A program made the position numbers and the translations under genes. A stretch of 64,000 bases of DNA, taken from Dickeya chrysanthemi NCPPB 402 (GTDB taxonomy: Bacteria > Pseudomonadota > Gammaproteobacteria > Enterobacterales > Enterobacteriaceae). The notes under the pieces were generated by a model. It saw only the letters and a program-made list of their open reading frames with translations, made no database searches and had not been told where the DNA came from. The stretch is from the NCBI RefSeq assembly GCF_000406105.1, contig NZ_CM001974.1, positions 769,432 to 833,431 on the forward strand, in the 5' to 3' direction. Below are positions 7,901 through 17,475 of this stretch, piece by piece (position 1 is the stretch's first letter; each line of letters starts with the position of its first letter).

Positions 7901-8977
7901 TTAGCCGATGTACTCCAGTTGAGTACGGGCGGTCAGGCGGGTAATCAATTCATAGGCGCTGATGCCGTTGTGGGCGGCGATTTTCTCCACCGGCAGCGGC
8001 CCGCCCCACAAGATGACCTCATCGCCAACCTTGTCCTGGGCGTCTGGTCCCAGATCGACGGTGATCATGTCCATCGACACCCGTCCGGACAGCGGAACCT
8101 CGCGACCGTTGATGCACACCGGGGTGCCGCTTTTCGCATCGCGCGGGTAGCCGTCGCCGTAGCCGATGGCGATCACACCGAGGCGGGTGTCGCGCGGGCT
8201 GCTCCAGGTGCTGCCGTATCCCACCGGCTCGCCGGCAGGGTGCTCGCGGACTGCGATCAGACGTGAGGTTAACGTCATCGCCGGTTTAAGCTGCCATTGG
8301 CTGGCGTCGCCTTCGGCCAGCGGCGAGACGCCGTACTGGATAATGCCGGGGCGGATTTGGTCGCGGTGGGCCTGCGGCCACAGCAAAATCCCGCCGGAGG
8401 CGGCGATCGACTGGCGGCCCGGCTTGCCCCGTGCAAAGGCGTCGAAACAGTCGAGCTGGCGTTGGGTGGTGTCTGTTTGTGGTTCATCCGCACGGCAAAA
8501 GTGGCTCATGATATTCACCGGCTGCACCACGTTGGTGCAGCGGCTGAGCCGGGCATAAAACGCTTCGGCCTGTTGCGGCAGCACGCCGAGACGGTGCATA
8601 CCGGTATCGAGCTTCATCCATACCGTCAGCGGATGCGGCAGGTGCGCCTGTTCCAGCGCGGCGAGCTGTTCTTCACAGTGTACGGCGGTTTCCAACTGAT
8701 GTTCGGCCAGCAACGGCAACTCATCGGCTGCGAAGAAGCCTTCCAGCAGCAGGATGGGTTTGGTGATGCCGGCGGCGCGCAGCGCCAGCGCTTCGCTGAG
8801 GCGGGAGACGCCATAACCGTCGGCATCGGAAAAAGCGCGGGCGGCTTCTACCGCGCCGTGCCCGTAAGCGTTGGCTTTGACGATGGCGATCAGCCGGCTT
8901 TGCGGCGCCATCTGCCGGATACGTTGCAGGTTATGGCGTAAAGCCTGACGATCAATGACGGCGGTTGCCGTTTTCAT
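7901..8977 (-). CDS. alr: Alanine racemase Alr
   Basis: 358-residue PLP enzyme making D-alanine for peptidoglycan. Lys34 in [12 protein letters not shown] binds PLP; the second-domain catalytic tyrosine lies in GYGSTW (about residue 255); [13 protein letters not shown] and [14 protein letters not shown] are standard Alr segments. Length and order after dnaB agree with E. coli. It lies 73 bases downstream of dnaB on the same strand. tyrB would follow directly in E. coli; here a DUF1471 gene, pheC and the CRISPR region come first. Confidence 0.96.
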   Translation of the reverse strand: MKTATAVIDRQALRHNLQRIRQMAPQSRLIAIVKANAYGHGAVEAARAFSDADGYGVSRLSEALALRAAGITKPILLLEGFFAADELPLLAEHQLETAVHCEEQLAALEQAHLPHPLTVWMKLDTGMHRLGVLPQQAEAFYARLSRCTNVVQPVNIMSHFCRADEPQTDTTQRQLDCFDAFARGKPGRQSIAASGGILLWPQAHRDQIRPGIIQYGVSPLAEGDASQWQLKPAMTLTSRLIAVREHPAGEPVGYGSTWSSPRDTRLGVIAIGYGDGYPRDAKSGTPVCINGREVPLSGRVSMDMITVDLGPDAQDKVGDEVILWGGPLPVEKIAAHNGISAYELITRLTARTQLEYIG

Positions 8978-9050
8978 TCTGAGTCCTTAGTGCGTGTATG
9001 TATTATCGACGGTGATGGATTTGTCCGCGTGGTTTATGCATCATCGTAGT

Positions 9051-10454
9051 TTATTCATCATCATATTGTGGCCCGGCGTAATTGTCGAAACGCGACCACT
9101 GCCCGTTAAAGGTCAGGCGAACGGTGCCGATCGGCCCGTTACGCTGCTTCCCTAGAATGATTTCCGCGATGCCTTTCAGATCGCTGTTTTCGTGATAAAC
9201 CTCATCACGGTAGATAAACATGATCAGGTCGGCGTCCTGCTCGATGGAGCCGGATTCACGCAAGTCCGAGTTGACCGGACGTTTATCCGCGCGCTGTTCC
9301 AGACTGCGGTTAAGCTGCGACAGCGCGATGACCGGTACTTGCAATTCTTTTGCCAACGCTTTGAGTGAACGGGAAATTTCGGCGATTTCCAGCGTTCGGT
9401 TATCCGACAACGACGGTACCCGCATCAACTGTAGGTAGTCGATCATGATCAGGCTCAGGCCGTCGTGTTCGCGGAACACCCGGCGCGCACGCGAGCGCAC
9501 TTCGGTCGGCGTCAGGCCGGATGAATCGTCGATGTACATGTTGCGTTTTTCCAGCAGCAATCCCATGGTGCTGGAGATACGCGCCCAATCCTCGTCGTCG
9601 AGCTGGCCGGTACGAATGCGGGTCTGGTCCACGCGCGACAGCGACGCCAGCATACGCATCATGATCTGCTCGCCGGGCATCTCCAGACTGAAGATCAGCA
9701 CCGGTTTTTCCTGCGTCATGGCGGCGTTTTCGCACAGGTTCATGGCGAAGGTGGTTTTCCCCATGGAAGGACGCGCCGCCACGATAATCAGGTCGGATTT
9801 CTGCAAGCCGGCGGTTTTCTTGTCCAGATCCTGATAACCGCTGGAAACGCCGGTAACGCCGTCGTGCGGGCGCTGATAAAGCTGCTCGATGCGTGAAACG
9901 GTGTCTTCCAGAATGCGGTCGATGCTTTTGGGGCCTTCATCTTTGCTGGCGCGGTTTTCCGCTATCTGAAACACGCGCGATTCGGCCAGGTCCAGCAGAT
10001 CTTCGCTGCTGCGGCCCTGCGGGTCGTAGCCGGCGTCGGCGATTTCGTTGGCGACGGCGATCATTTCACGCACCACCGCACGTTCACGCACGATGTCGGC
10101 ATAAGCGCCGATATTGGCGGCGCTGGGGGTGTTTTTGGCTAATTCCGCCAGATAGGCGAACCCGCCGGCGGATTCCAGCTCGCCTTTTTGCTCCAGCGAC
10201 TCCGACAGGGTGATCAGGTCGATGGGTTTGCTCATTTCCAGCAAACGCTGCATCTCGTTGAAGATCATCCGGTGGGCGCGGTTGAAAAAGTCATTGGCAC
10301 TGACGCGCTCGGCAACGTTGTCCCAGCGCTCGTTGTCGAGCATCAATCCCCCTAGCACCGACTGCTCCGCTTCGATGGAATGGGGCGGGAGTTTGAGCCC
10401 TTCTACCTGACGGTCGCGGAATTCTGCTGGTTTAGTTGGTTTTTTTTCTGCCAT
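9051..10454 (-). CDS. dnaB: Replicative DNA helicase DnaB
   Basis: 467 residues: an N-terminal helical domain (PHSIEAEQSVLGGLMLDNERWD, about 20-120) that binds primase, and a RecA-like motor domain with Walker A ARPSMGKTTFAMN, Walker B LIMIDYLQLM and the arginine-finger/DNA loop region SDLRESGSIEQDAD. It forms the hexameric ring that unwinds the replication fork. There is no sign of an intein, which some DnaB genes carry. It is transcribed ahead of alr and divergently from qorA. Confidence 0.98.
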   Translation of the reverse strand: MAEKKPTKPAEFRDRQVEGLKLPPHSIEAEQSVLGGLMLDNERWDNVAERVSANDFFNRAHRMIFNEMQRLLEMSKPIDLITLSESLEQKGELESAGGFAYLAELAKNTPSAANIGAYADIVRERAVVREMIAVANEIADAGYDPQGRSSEDLLDLAESRVFQIAENRASKDEGPKSIDRILEDTVSRIEQLYQRPHDGVTGVSSGYQDLDKKTAGLQKSDLIIVAARPSMGKTTFAMNLCENAAMTQEKPVLIFSLEMPGEQIMMRMLASLSRVDQTRIRTGQLDDEDWARISSTMGLLLEKRNMYIDDSSGLTPTEVRSRARRVFREHDGLSLIMIDYLQLMRVPSLSDNRTLEIAEISRSLKALAKELQVPVIALSQLNRSLEQRADKRPVNSDLRESGSIEQDADLIMFIYRDEVYHENSDLKGIAEIILGKQRNGPIGTVRLTFNGQWSRFDNYAGPQYDDE

Positions 10455-10575
10455 GAAACGCGTTCTTTACCGGTTGATTTACCTTAAGGGGTGGGAGCAT
10501 TGTATATCCTAATACAGGAATGACATATCGTCCGATAACATCACCGGGCAGACAAAATAGAGCGAGGAGAGAATC

Positions 10576-11571
10576 ATGGCTAAACGTATTCAGTTCAGCG
10601 ACCACGGCGGTCCTGGTGTGCTGGAGTATGTGGATTATACGCCGCGTGAGCCGGGTCTTAACGATGTGCAGGTAGAAAACCGCGCCATCGGCATCAATTT
10701 CATCGATACCTATTTTCGTTCCGGGTTGTACTCGCCGCCATCGCTGCCTTCAGGTCTGGGCACGGAAGCGGCCGGGGTGGTGATAAAAGTCGGGGCGAGT
10801 GTCAAACACCTGAAAGTGGGCGATCGCGTCGTGTATGCCCAGTCGGCGCTGGGGGCGTACAGCGAGCGGCATAACGTGCCGGCGGATAAGGCGGCGCTGT
10901 TGCCGGATAACATCAGTTTTGAGCAGGCGGCCGCGTCGTTCCTGAAAGGGCTGACGGTGTATTACCTGCTGCGCCAGACCTATGAAGTCAAGCCGGGCGA
11001 GGTGTTTTTATTCCACGCGGCGGCCGGCGGCGTCGGGCTTATCGCCTGCCAATGGGCGAAGGCGCTGGGGGCGAAACTGATCGGTACCGTCGGTTCCGAC
11101 CAGAAAGCAGAACTGGCGAAACAGGCGGGGGCCTGGGCTACCATTAACTACCGCAAGGAAGATATCGCCCAGCGGGTGATGGAATTGACGCGTGAAGAGA
11201 AAGTCTCGGTGGTGTATGACTCTGTCGGCAAGGATACCTGGGAAGCTTCGCTGAACTGTCTGAAGCGGCGCGGGTTAATGGTCAGCTTCGGCAATGCGTC
11301 CGGCCCGGTAACCGGGGTGAATCTCGGCATCCTCAACCAGAAAGGATCGCTGTACGTAACCCGGCCGTCGTTGTTCAGCTACATTACGAGCCGCGAGGAG
11401 CTGGAGCACGCCAGCCGCGAGCTGTTTGGGCTGATTGCCGGCGGCGCTATCAATGTGGATGTACCGGAGAGCCAGAAATTTGCGCTGGAAGATGCGCAGT
11501 CTGCCCATCGGGCGCTGGAAAGCCGCAGTACGCAAGGGTCATGCCTGCTGATTCCCGGCTCCGCGTCATGA
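10576..11571 (+). CDS. qorA: NADPH:quinone oxidoreductase QorA
   Basis: 331-residue zinc-free medium-chain dehydrogenase/reductase. The quinone-oxidoreductase signature KVGDRVVYAQSALGAYSE and the nucleotide-binding loop HAAAGGVGLIACQWAKALG (about 150-165) are clear. It reduces quinones by one electron using NADPH. GAGGAG lies upstream of the ATG at good distance. Position next to dnaB, in divergent orientation, is conserved with E. coli. The C-terminus differs slightly from the E. coli protein, which has 327 residues. Confidence 0.94.
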   Translation: MAKRIQFSDHGGPGVLEYVDYTPREPGLNDVQVENRAIGINFIDTYFRSGLYSPPSLPSGLGTEAAGVVIKVGASVKHLKVGDRVVYAQSALGAYSERHNVPADKAALLPDNISFEQAAASFLKGLTVYYLLRQTYEVKPGEVFLFHAAAGGVGLIACQWAKALGAKLIGTVGSDQKAELAKQAGAWATINYRKEDIAQRVMELTREEKVSVVYDSVGKDTWEASLNCLKRRGLMVSFGNASGPVTGVNLGILNQKGSLYVTRPSLFSYITSREELEHASRELFGLIAGGAINVDVPESQKFALEDAQSAHRALESRSTQGSCLLIPGSAS

Positions 11572-11929
11572 TGCAATAAGCGTTAAAACATCGGAACGTG
11601 CGCCTTACCCGGCATGACCAGGCTGGGAAAGGCGCCCCCGCTTAACCTCCCGGTTTCCCCGGCGGTGTCTCACTTGTTAACAAAAAAGCCGTAGCAGACT
11701 GTTTGTTTTTTCATCATCCATCGCTACCATCTGGCCGAGATTCAGGCTTTGCCTGCTGTTCTTGTCGATAACATCCAACATCATGCCTGCAAAAACCGGG
11801 CACCGGTTTTTGCCGCCGTCTACTGCGGCGTCGTTATGTCGTTCCTTGTTGTTTTCTTTATCTCTTTGGGATCCCGATAGCGGCTTTTTCACTGGTTATG
11901 TATCACCTGAACAAGGAAGGATATCGCGT
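11572..11929. other. Intergenic region before the cytochrome P450 gene
   Basis: No convincing gene. E. coli pspG, expected next to qorA, is not found here. The main feature is the hairpin at 11789-11813. Reading frames extending the P450 upstream through this region show no conserved sequence. Confidence 0.6.
11789..11813 (+). terminator. Perfect hairpin GCAAAAACCGG / CCGGTTTTTGC
   Basis: Eleven-base perfect arms around a GCA loop, about 217 bases after qorA and 117 before the P450 start. The T run lies inside the 3' arm, so it could end transcription in either direction or shape the P450 leader RNA. Confidence 0.5.
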
Positions 11930-13309
11930 ATGAAATCGATCAAACGACTGCCGACGCCCCCGACCAGGGGCCTCCTCGGGCATGTTGAGTATTTAAAGCG
12001 GCATGACGTCCACTTACAGTTGTTGCGATGGAAAGAGCATTACGGCCCTTTTTACCGTTTGAGGCTGGGATGGAAACCGGCGATGGTGATCGCGGATGCG
12101 GAGTGGATTCGTACCATCATGAAGGCCCGCCCCGATGAGTTTCGACGCAGAAGCAGTATTGAATCGGTGTTTCAGGAAGCCGGGTTGAACGGTGTTTTTT
12201 CTTCCGAGGGCGCCCGATGGGAGCATCAGCGGAAACTGACGGAGCCGATGTTCCAGCCGGCGCATCTGAAATATTTCTACCCGAGTCTCAGGAAGATCAC
12301 CGCGCGCTTATCCGAACGTTTCGCCAGGCTGGCGCAAACCGGGGAGGTGTTTTCGCTGGTGGATGAGTTTAAGCGCTATACGGTGGATGTAACGTCGTTG
12401 CTGGCCTTCGGTGAGGACATCAACATTCTCGAGCAGGGAGAAAATCCGCTGTCGCAAAGTTTACGCCGCATGTTTCCCGTCATTAATCAGCGCTGTGGAT
12501 CTCCCATTCCGCTCTGGCGCTATATCAGGAGAGAGCGGGACAAGCAGTTTGATGCCAGCCTGAGCCTGATTCGTGAGCGCCTTTACGCCTTTATTGATCA
12601 TCAGCGTGAACGCCTTGAGCAGAACCCGCAACTTACCGATGCCCCTGAAAATATGCTGCAAATTATGATTAACGAGCAGAAAAAAGACGGGTCGCTGACA
12701 GATGAAGACATTCTGGCGAATGCGTTCACGTTGCTGCTGGCGGGGGAAGATACCACCGCCAATACGCTGGCCTGGATGAGTTTTCTGCTTTGCTCGTCAC
12801 CGTCAATGGAGGCGCAGGTTGTTGAGGAATGCCGCCAGGCGACTGAAGATTCTGGGGGCGTGTTGCCGTGGCCTTTACCCCGGATGCCGGTGCTCACCGC
12901 CGTGATGTATGAAGCCATGCGACTGAAACCGGTGGCGCCACTGCTTTACCTTGAGCCGGTGAAGGACACCGTGATTGCTGATTTCTTTATCCGGAAAGGG
13001 ACGTATCTGTTTCTGATGCTACATGCGAATGGATTTGATGAGACGTTATTTCAGCAACCTCGCGATTTTATGCCTGAACGCTGGCTTGAGCGCGGGCAGG
13101 CGTCGTTTTCCGACCTTCAGCCGTTTGGCGGCGGCCCGCGCATGTGCCCAGGGCGGTCGCTGGCGTTAATGGAAATCAAGCTGGGGTTTCATGCGCTATG
13201 CAGCCAGTTTCGCGTTGAGGCGCAACAGCCGGCGTCGGACGTTATCGAGAGTTTTGCCTTCACCATGACCCCGGCCGGTTTTCGCGTAAGGCTGCATAAA
13301 CGCCCGTAG
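11930..13309 (+). CDS. Cytochrome P450 monooxygenase
   Basis: 459 residues with all P450 landmarks: the I-helix oxygen-activation motif LLLAGEDTTANTLAW, the K-helix ExxR in YEAMRLKP, the FMPERWLE region and the heme loop FGGGPRMCPGRSLA with the axial Cys at about 406. Such enzymes insert oxygen from O2 into a substrate using an outside electron supply; no ferredoxin or reductase gene is adjacent, so partners must be elsewhere. The substrate cannot be predicted. ATG 11930 follows AAGGAAGG; an in-frame extension of 56 residues upstream is not conserved-looking. It has replaced pspG between qorA and dusA, suggesting horizontal gain. Confidence 0.93.
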   Translation: MKSIKRLPTPPTRGLLGHVEYLKRHDVHLQLLRWKEHYGPFYRLRLGWKPAMVIADAEWIRTIMKARPDEFRRRSSIESVFQEAGLNGVFSSEGARWEHQRKLTEPMFQPAHLKYFYPSLRKITARLSERFARLAQTGEVFSLVDEFKRYTVDVTSLLAFGEDINILEQGENPLSQSLRRMFPVINQRCGSPIPLWRYIRRERDKQFDASLSLIRERLYAFIDHQRERLEQNPQLTDAPENMLQIMINEQKKDGSLTDEDILANAFTLLLAGEDTTANTLAWMSFLLCSSPSMEAQVVEECRQATEDSGGVLPWPLPRMPVLTAVMYEAMRLKPVAPLLYLEPVKDTVIADFFIRKGTYLFLMLHANGFDETLFQQPRDFMPERWLERGQASFSDLQPFGGGPRMCPGRSLALMEIKLGFHALCSQFRVEAQQPASDVIESFAFTMTPAGFRVRLHKRP

Positions 13310-13644
13310 ACGGCGACGTTAACGGCAGAATAAGAAAGCATGGGCGTTACCGGGGAGGTGTTGTGGTAAACCGAGTTGAAATAATACCGGCTCGTTAAGA
13401 GCCGGTATTATTCCGCCGGCGGTTTTGCCATCAGCCTAATTTCATCAACTGTATGTAGGGTACAGTGGGGAGCCGTCAGGAGAGTGCCGCTGGGCGGCTA
13501 TTGTTTTCCTGACGATGATGAAAGGGTGTGTCCGGCTGCCTGCAACACAGCGAACCGGACGATGGGCGGCATGTTAGCAGCCTCAGTAAAGAAAAAATAT
13601 TTACTGGCGCACAGTTTGGTGTTTAGAACCTGTCCGCCGAACAT
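13310..13644. other. Intergenic region between the P450 gene and dusA
   Basis: No gene seen apart from a short unconvincing frame. It holds the hairpin at 13380-13412, where transcription from both convergent genes would end. Confidence 0.6.
13380..13412. terminator. Bidirectional terminator-like hairpin
   Basis: AATAATACCGGCTC and GAGCCGGTATTATT form a perfect 14-base stem around a five-base loop. The AT ends on both sides suit a terminator shared by the convergent P450 and dusA genes. Confidence 0.7.
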
Positions 13645-14676
13645 TCATCGTTTGACCTGCGCTAATGCGCGTTCCACCACCGCGGCATCGGCACCGGGTT
13701 TGTGGGCATTTTCACTCAGATAACGCCGCCACTGACGTGCGCCGGGTATGCCCTGAAACAGACCGAGCATATGACGCGTGATGTGGCCTAACGAAGCGCC
13801 GCCGGAGAGTTCGCGTTCGATATACGGGTACATCGCCTGCACTACCGCCACCTGATCCGGCACCGCACGGTCGACGCCAAACAGTTCGCTGTCGACCTGC
13901 GCCAGCATACCGGGATTTTGGTAGGCTTCGCGGCCTACCATCACGCCATCCACGTGTTGCAGATGCTGCTGCGCGTCGGCCAACGTTTTGATGCCGCCGT
14001 TAATCGCCACCGTCAGCGACGGAAAATCGCGTTTAAGCTGGTAGACACGCGGATAATCCAGCGGCGGGATCTCGCGGTTTTCCTTCGGGCTCAGGCCGGA
14101 AAGCCAGGCTTTGCGGGCATGCACGATAAAAGTATCGCAGCTACCCTGTTCGGACACTGTGCGGATGAAATCGCATAAAAATTCGTAGCTGTCCTGATCG
14201 TCGATGCCGATACGGGTTTTCACCGTCACCGGAATGCCGACACGTTCGCGCATGGCGGCGACGCAGTCGGCCACCAGTTGCGCTTCCGCCATCAGGCAGG
14301 CGCCGAAACGGCCGTTTTGCACCCGGTCGGACGGGCAACCGACGTTGAGGTTGATTTCGTCATAACCGCGTTGTTCCGCCAGTAGCGCGCACTGCGCCAG
14401 TGCTGCCGGGTCGCTGCCGCCGAGTTGCAATGCCAGCGGATGCTCTTCGTCGCTGTAGGCCAGATAATCGCCCTTGCCGTGCAAAATTGCACCGGTGGTC
14501 ACCATCTCGGTGTACAACAACGCGTGCTGACTCAGCAACCGGTGAAAGTAGCGGCAGTGGCGGTCAGTCCAATCCAACATCGGGGCGATGGAGAATCTCT
14601 GACGGTGGGCAGGCTTGACGGATACGGTCTCAGCGCCTGATTTCACCGGGTTTTCACTGATGGGTTTTTGAGTCAT
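13645..14676 (-). CDS. dusA: tRNA-dihydrouridine(20/20a) synthase DusA
   Basis: 343-residue FMN enzyme that reduces uridines 20 and 20a in the tRNA D-loop. The N-terminal [20 protein letters not shown], the catalytic-cysteine motif [21 protein letters not shown] (split here as [12 protein letters not shown] and GRFGACLM), AINGGIKT and [13 protein letters not shown] for FMN phosphate binding identify DusA rather than DusB or DusC. The N-terminus is some 20 residues longer than the conserved core, so the true start may lie inside. Its place beyond qorA matches E. coli, interrupted here by the P450 gene. Confidence 0.95.
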   Translation of the reverse strand: MTQKPISENPVKSGAETVSVKPAHRQRFSIAPMLDWTDRHCRYFHRLLSQHALLYTEMVTTGAILHGKGDYLAYSDEEHPLALQLGGSDPAALAQCALLAEQRGYDEINLNVGCPSDRVQNGRFGACLMAEAQLVADCVAAMRERVGIPVTVKTRIGIDDQDSYEFLCDFIRTVSEQGSCDTFIVHARKAWLSGLSPKENREIPPLDYPRVYQLKRDFPSLTVAINGGIKTLADAQQHLQHVDGVMVGREAYQNPGMLAQVDSELFGVDRAVPDQVAVVQAMYPYIERELSGGASLGHITRHMLGLFQGIPGARQWRRYLSENAHKPGADAAVVERALAQVKR

Positions 14677-15130
14677 TTACGGGTGTTTCCAGACAGGTGT
14701 TGATTAAATCGTCCCCCTCGCTGCTCCGGGCGGCGGCACGCCTCTCGGTCGTTATGGCGGGTGACTAGATAAAAACGTCACGTCGGCAAAGGCGCAAAAC
14801 GCTATGGCCGTACCATCAGGGAATATACAGGCGAAGCGGTAGTATATACCCAAAATAATTCGAGTTGCAGGACAACACGCTCACGTGTTGAACAACGCAA
14901 AGCGTTGGCCCGTCAGGGCAAGGCTCATTGAGCCTTGTAACGCGGCGACGCAGCGAATCCCCGGGAGCTTACACAAGTAAGTGACCGGGGTGAGTGAGGA
15001 AAGTCAACACACCTGCAACGTGAAGTATGATGGGTATAGCGGGAATCCCATTTCTTTGGCAGACCGCGTGGTAACCGGAGAACACGCTCCGCGCCATCGC
15101 ATCCCCTTACCAATCGGATGCGAGGCAGGC
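14677..15130. other. Intergenic region with palindromic element
   Basis: Holds the dusA upstream region and the repeat at 14845-15038. No further gene is visible. Confidence 0.6.
14845..15038. repeat. Interspersed palindromic element, copy 1 (194 bp)
   Basis: Imperfect inverted termini of about 26 bp: TATACCCAAAATAATTCGAG on the left and, reading inward from the right, TATACCCATCATACTTCACG, each followed by TTGCAG. The core has several small hairpins. No coding capacity, so any mobility would depend on enzymes supplied elsewhere. Related copies lie at 38195-38394, 63673-63994 and, in miniature, 40816-40872. Confidence 0.85.
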
Positions 15131-16015
15131 TCAGAGTTTCAACGCATCGATGACCATTCTCAGTGCCGGCGACACATTACGGTGGGGGTAGTAGAGGTGT
15201 AATCCCGCCAGACGGTGACTGTAACGCTGTAGTACCCGGATCAGTGTCCCTCGTGCCAGATCATCGGCCACCAGTTCCTCGGGGACATACGCCAGCCCCA
15301 GCCCCAACCGGGCGGCGGCGACTTCCATATAGCTGTCGGAGAGGACCCATTGCCCTTGCGGCTTGTGCTTCAACGGTTTTCCATCCTGCCAGAGTTCCCA
15401 GTGGTAAAGGCTGCCGTCGGCAAGCTGATACGCAATGCAGGGGTGCACCACCAAATCCGCCGGTGTTTGCGGAAAGCCGTAATGGCGAAAGTGATCCGGC
15501 GTCGCCACCACGACCATCTCCATATCCGGTGCTATTCGCACCGCAATCATGCCTTCATCGACCTCGGCGCCTAAGCGGATCCCCGCGTCAAACCGTTCGT
15601 CAATGATGTTCACAAAACGGCTCTCGCTGATGAGCTCCAACTGAATATCCGGATAGCGCAACCTGAATGCCGCCAGTTTCGGCAGCAGCACCTTGTCGAT
15701 GGCATGTTGGCTGGCATTAATACGCACCGTGCCGGAAAGGGTATCGCGGAAATGGGCGAGGGTAGCCAGGCCCAGATCAAGCGAATCAAAACCCGCCAGC
15801 GCAGTGCGATACAACTGCTCTCCCGCCTGCGTTAGCGACAGTTTGCGGGTGGTACGGCTTAACAACTGCACGCCCAGACGCGTTTCCAGTTCACGTATGG
15901 CGCGACTGACTCCCGATTGCGCCAGCCCAAGCCGGGTGGCGGCTCGGGTGAAACTGCCTTCCCGCGCCACCAGCATAAACAGATAGAGATCGTTGTAGTT
16001 TTCTCGATTTGCCAT
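15131..16015 (-). CDS. LysR-family transcriptional regulator
   Basis: 294 residues: N-terminal winged HTH (LYLFMLVAREGSFTRAATRLG, then SGVSRAIRELETRLGVQLLSRTTRKL in the standard order, about 8-65) and a periplasmic-binding-protein-like effector domain. The start MANRENYND at 16015 is used because an 18-residue upstream extension looks unlike the family. It is divergent from the alpha/beta hydrolase gene, an arrangement also found for E. coli PgrR (YcjZ) and YcjY, so this is probably the local regulator of the hydrolase. The effector is unknown. Confidence 0.9.
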   Translation of the reverse strand: MANRENYNDLYLFMLVAREGSFTRAATRLGLAQSGVSRAIRELETRLGVQLLSRTTRKLSLTQAGEQLYRTALAGFDSLDLGLATLAHFRDTLSGTVRINASQHAIDKVLLPKLAAFRLRYPDIQLELISESRFVNIIDERFDAGIRLGAEVDEGMIAVRIAPDMEMVVVATPDHFRHYGFPQTPADLVVHPCIAYQLADGSLYHWELWQDGKPLKHKPQGQWVLSDSYMEVAAARLGLGLAYVPEELVADDLARGTLIRVLQRYSHRLAGLHLYYPHRNVSPALRMVIDALKL

Positions 16016-16222
16016 CGTTATGTGCCTTTTTGCATGTAGGGGACATTGATGTCGCTTTCTGTCCGGCATGAGGATTCATAACATAAACACATTAATGTTA
16101 TCAAATTAACCCCTCTAATCATCACCGTGTGTGCTAACTACAATGCGGTTCGCAGGCTGAAAAATCGCCCGCCCTCCCACCCAGACCACGAACCCATGAT
16201 GTGTTTTTAAAGGAGCTTTTTC

Positions 16223-17359
16223 ATGAATGTCCTCCCAAAGAAACTGACGGCTATCGCCTCAGCCTTGTTGTTGGGCGCGGTATTGACCGGCGCTTCTTCT
16301 ATGAGCTATGCAGACAGCAGCAACCCTAATGAACCTGTTTCTATGGTGACTCAGTGGGATAAAACCTTTGCGCAAAGCAGCAAGGTTGATCACCGCAAGG
16401 TCACGTTTCAAAACCGATACGGCATTACGCTGGTCGGCGATCTCTATCTCCCGAAAGACAGGGGCGACCGTAAACTGGCGGCCATCGCCCTGAGCGGGCC
16501 GTTCGGCGCCGTAAAAGAACAATCAAGCGGCCTGTACGCGCAAACCCTCGCCGAGCGCGGTTTTGTCACGCTGGCGTTTGACCCTTCCTACACCGGTGAA
16601 AGCGGCGGTAGCCCGCGTAATGTCGCCTCTCCCGACATCAACACCGAAGACTTCAGCGCCGCCGTTGATTTTCTCGGCCTGCAAAAAGAAGTCGACCGTA
16701 ACCGTATCGGTTTGCTCGGTATCTGCGGTTGGGGTGGTATGGCGTTGAATGCGGCCGCTGCCGATACGCGCGTGAAAGCGGTCGCCACCAGCGTGATGTA
16801 CGACATGAGCCGGGCGATGGGGCACGGTGTCGGCGATGGTAAAGATCGCTACACCACCGCTGACCGCCGCGCCGTGTTGCAATACCTCAATGAGCAGCGC
16901 TGGAAAGATGCGGAAAGCGGCACCTTTGCTCATGCTTCTCACGATATCTATGTCGATAAAGACGGGAAAGTCACCGCTGGTGAGCGCATCTTGCCGGAAA
17001 CATTACCCGCGAACCCACATCCGGTGCTCAAAGAGTTTTTCGATTACTACCGCGTGCCTCGTGGCTTCCATGAGCGCTCCGTGAACTCAACCGGTGCCTG
17101 GACAGCGACGACGCCTATCTCGTTTATGAATATGCCGCTGCTGAGCTATGCCGGCGAAATCACCATTCCGACCTTGATAGTCACCGGTGAAAACGCCCAC
17201 TCGCGTTATTTTGCCGAGGATGCTTTCAAGGCCGTTGGCAGCAAGCAGAAGGAGTTGGTGGTGGTGCCCGGCGCCAATCATGTGGACTTGTACGACAATC
17301 AGGCCGGCAAGATCCCGTTCGCCAGGTTTGAGCAGTTCTTTAAAAGCAATCTGAAGTAA
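16223..17359 (+). CDS. Exported alpha/beta hydrolase with Cys nucleophile (YcjY-like)
   Basis: 378 residues with an N-terminal signal peptide (hydrophobic core SALLLGAVLTGASS, cleavage near residue 30) and an alpha/beta hydrolase fold of the dienelactone-hydrolase/YcjY type. The nucleophile elbow reads GICGWGG, giving Cys168 where most esterases have Ser; the catalytic His is in GANHVDLYD (His353). The family includes E. coli YcjY, whose substrate is not established. AAGGAGC precedes the ATG. Divergent to a LysR regulator, so likely inducible. Export to the periplasm is inferred from the signal peptide. Confidence 0.82.
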   Translation: MNVLPKKLTAIASALLLGAVLTGASSMSYADSSNPNEPVSMVTQWDKTFAQSSKVDHRKVTFQNRYGITLVGDLYLPKDRGDRKLAAIALSGPFGAVKEQSSGLYAQTLAERGFVTLAFDPSYTGESGGSPRNVASPDINTEDFSAAVDFLGLQKEVDRNRIGLLGICGWGGMALNAAAADTRVKAVATSVMYDMSRAMGHGVGDGKDRYTTADRRAVLQYLNEQRWKDAESGTFAHASHDIYVDKDGKVTAGERILPETLPANPHPVLKEFFDYYRVPRGFHERSVNSTGAWTATTPISFMNMPLLSYAGEITIPTLIVTGENAHSRYFAEDAFKAVGSKQKELVVVPGANHVDLYDNQAGKIPFARFEQFFKSNLK

Positions 17360-17433
17360 GGCCGGTTCGGGGCGGCGGGGGAATTCCCGCCGCTTGGTTA
17401 TCGCGTCCGATACCCGGTTTTGTCTGCCGTGGG

Positions 17434-17467
17434 TGATTCCCTTGCAGGAGTGATTCCCTTGCAGGAG
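17434..17467 (+). repeat. 17-bp tandem duplication carrying a ribosome binding site
   Basis: TGATTCCCTTGCAGGAG occurs twice in direct succession (17434-17450 and 17451-17467). Each copy has the GCAGGAG Shine-Dalgarno sequence; only the second is correctly spaced from the ATG at 17476. Confidence 0.9.
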
Positions 17468-17475
17468 TGAGAGTG

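Noticed and set aside
11762..11929. 56-residue N-terminal extension of the cytochrome P450
   Set aside because: No ribosome site, sequence crosses the hairpin at 11789-11813, and the internal ATG with AAGGAAGG gives the usual P450 length.
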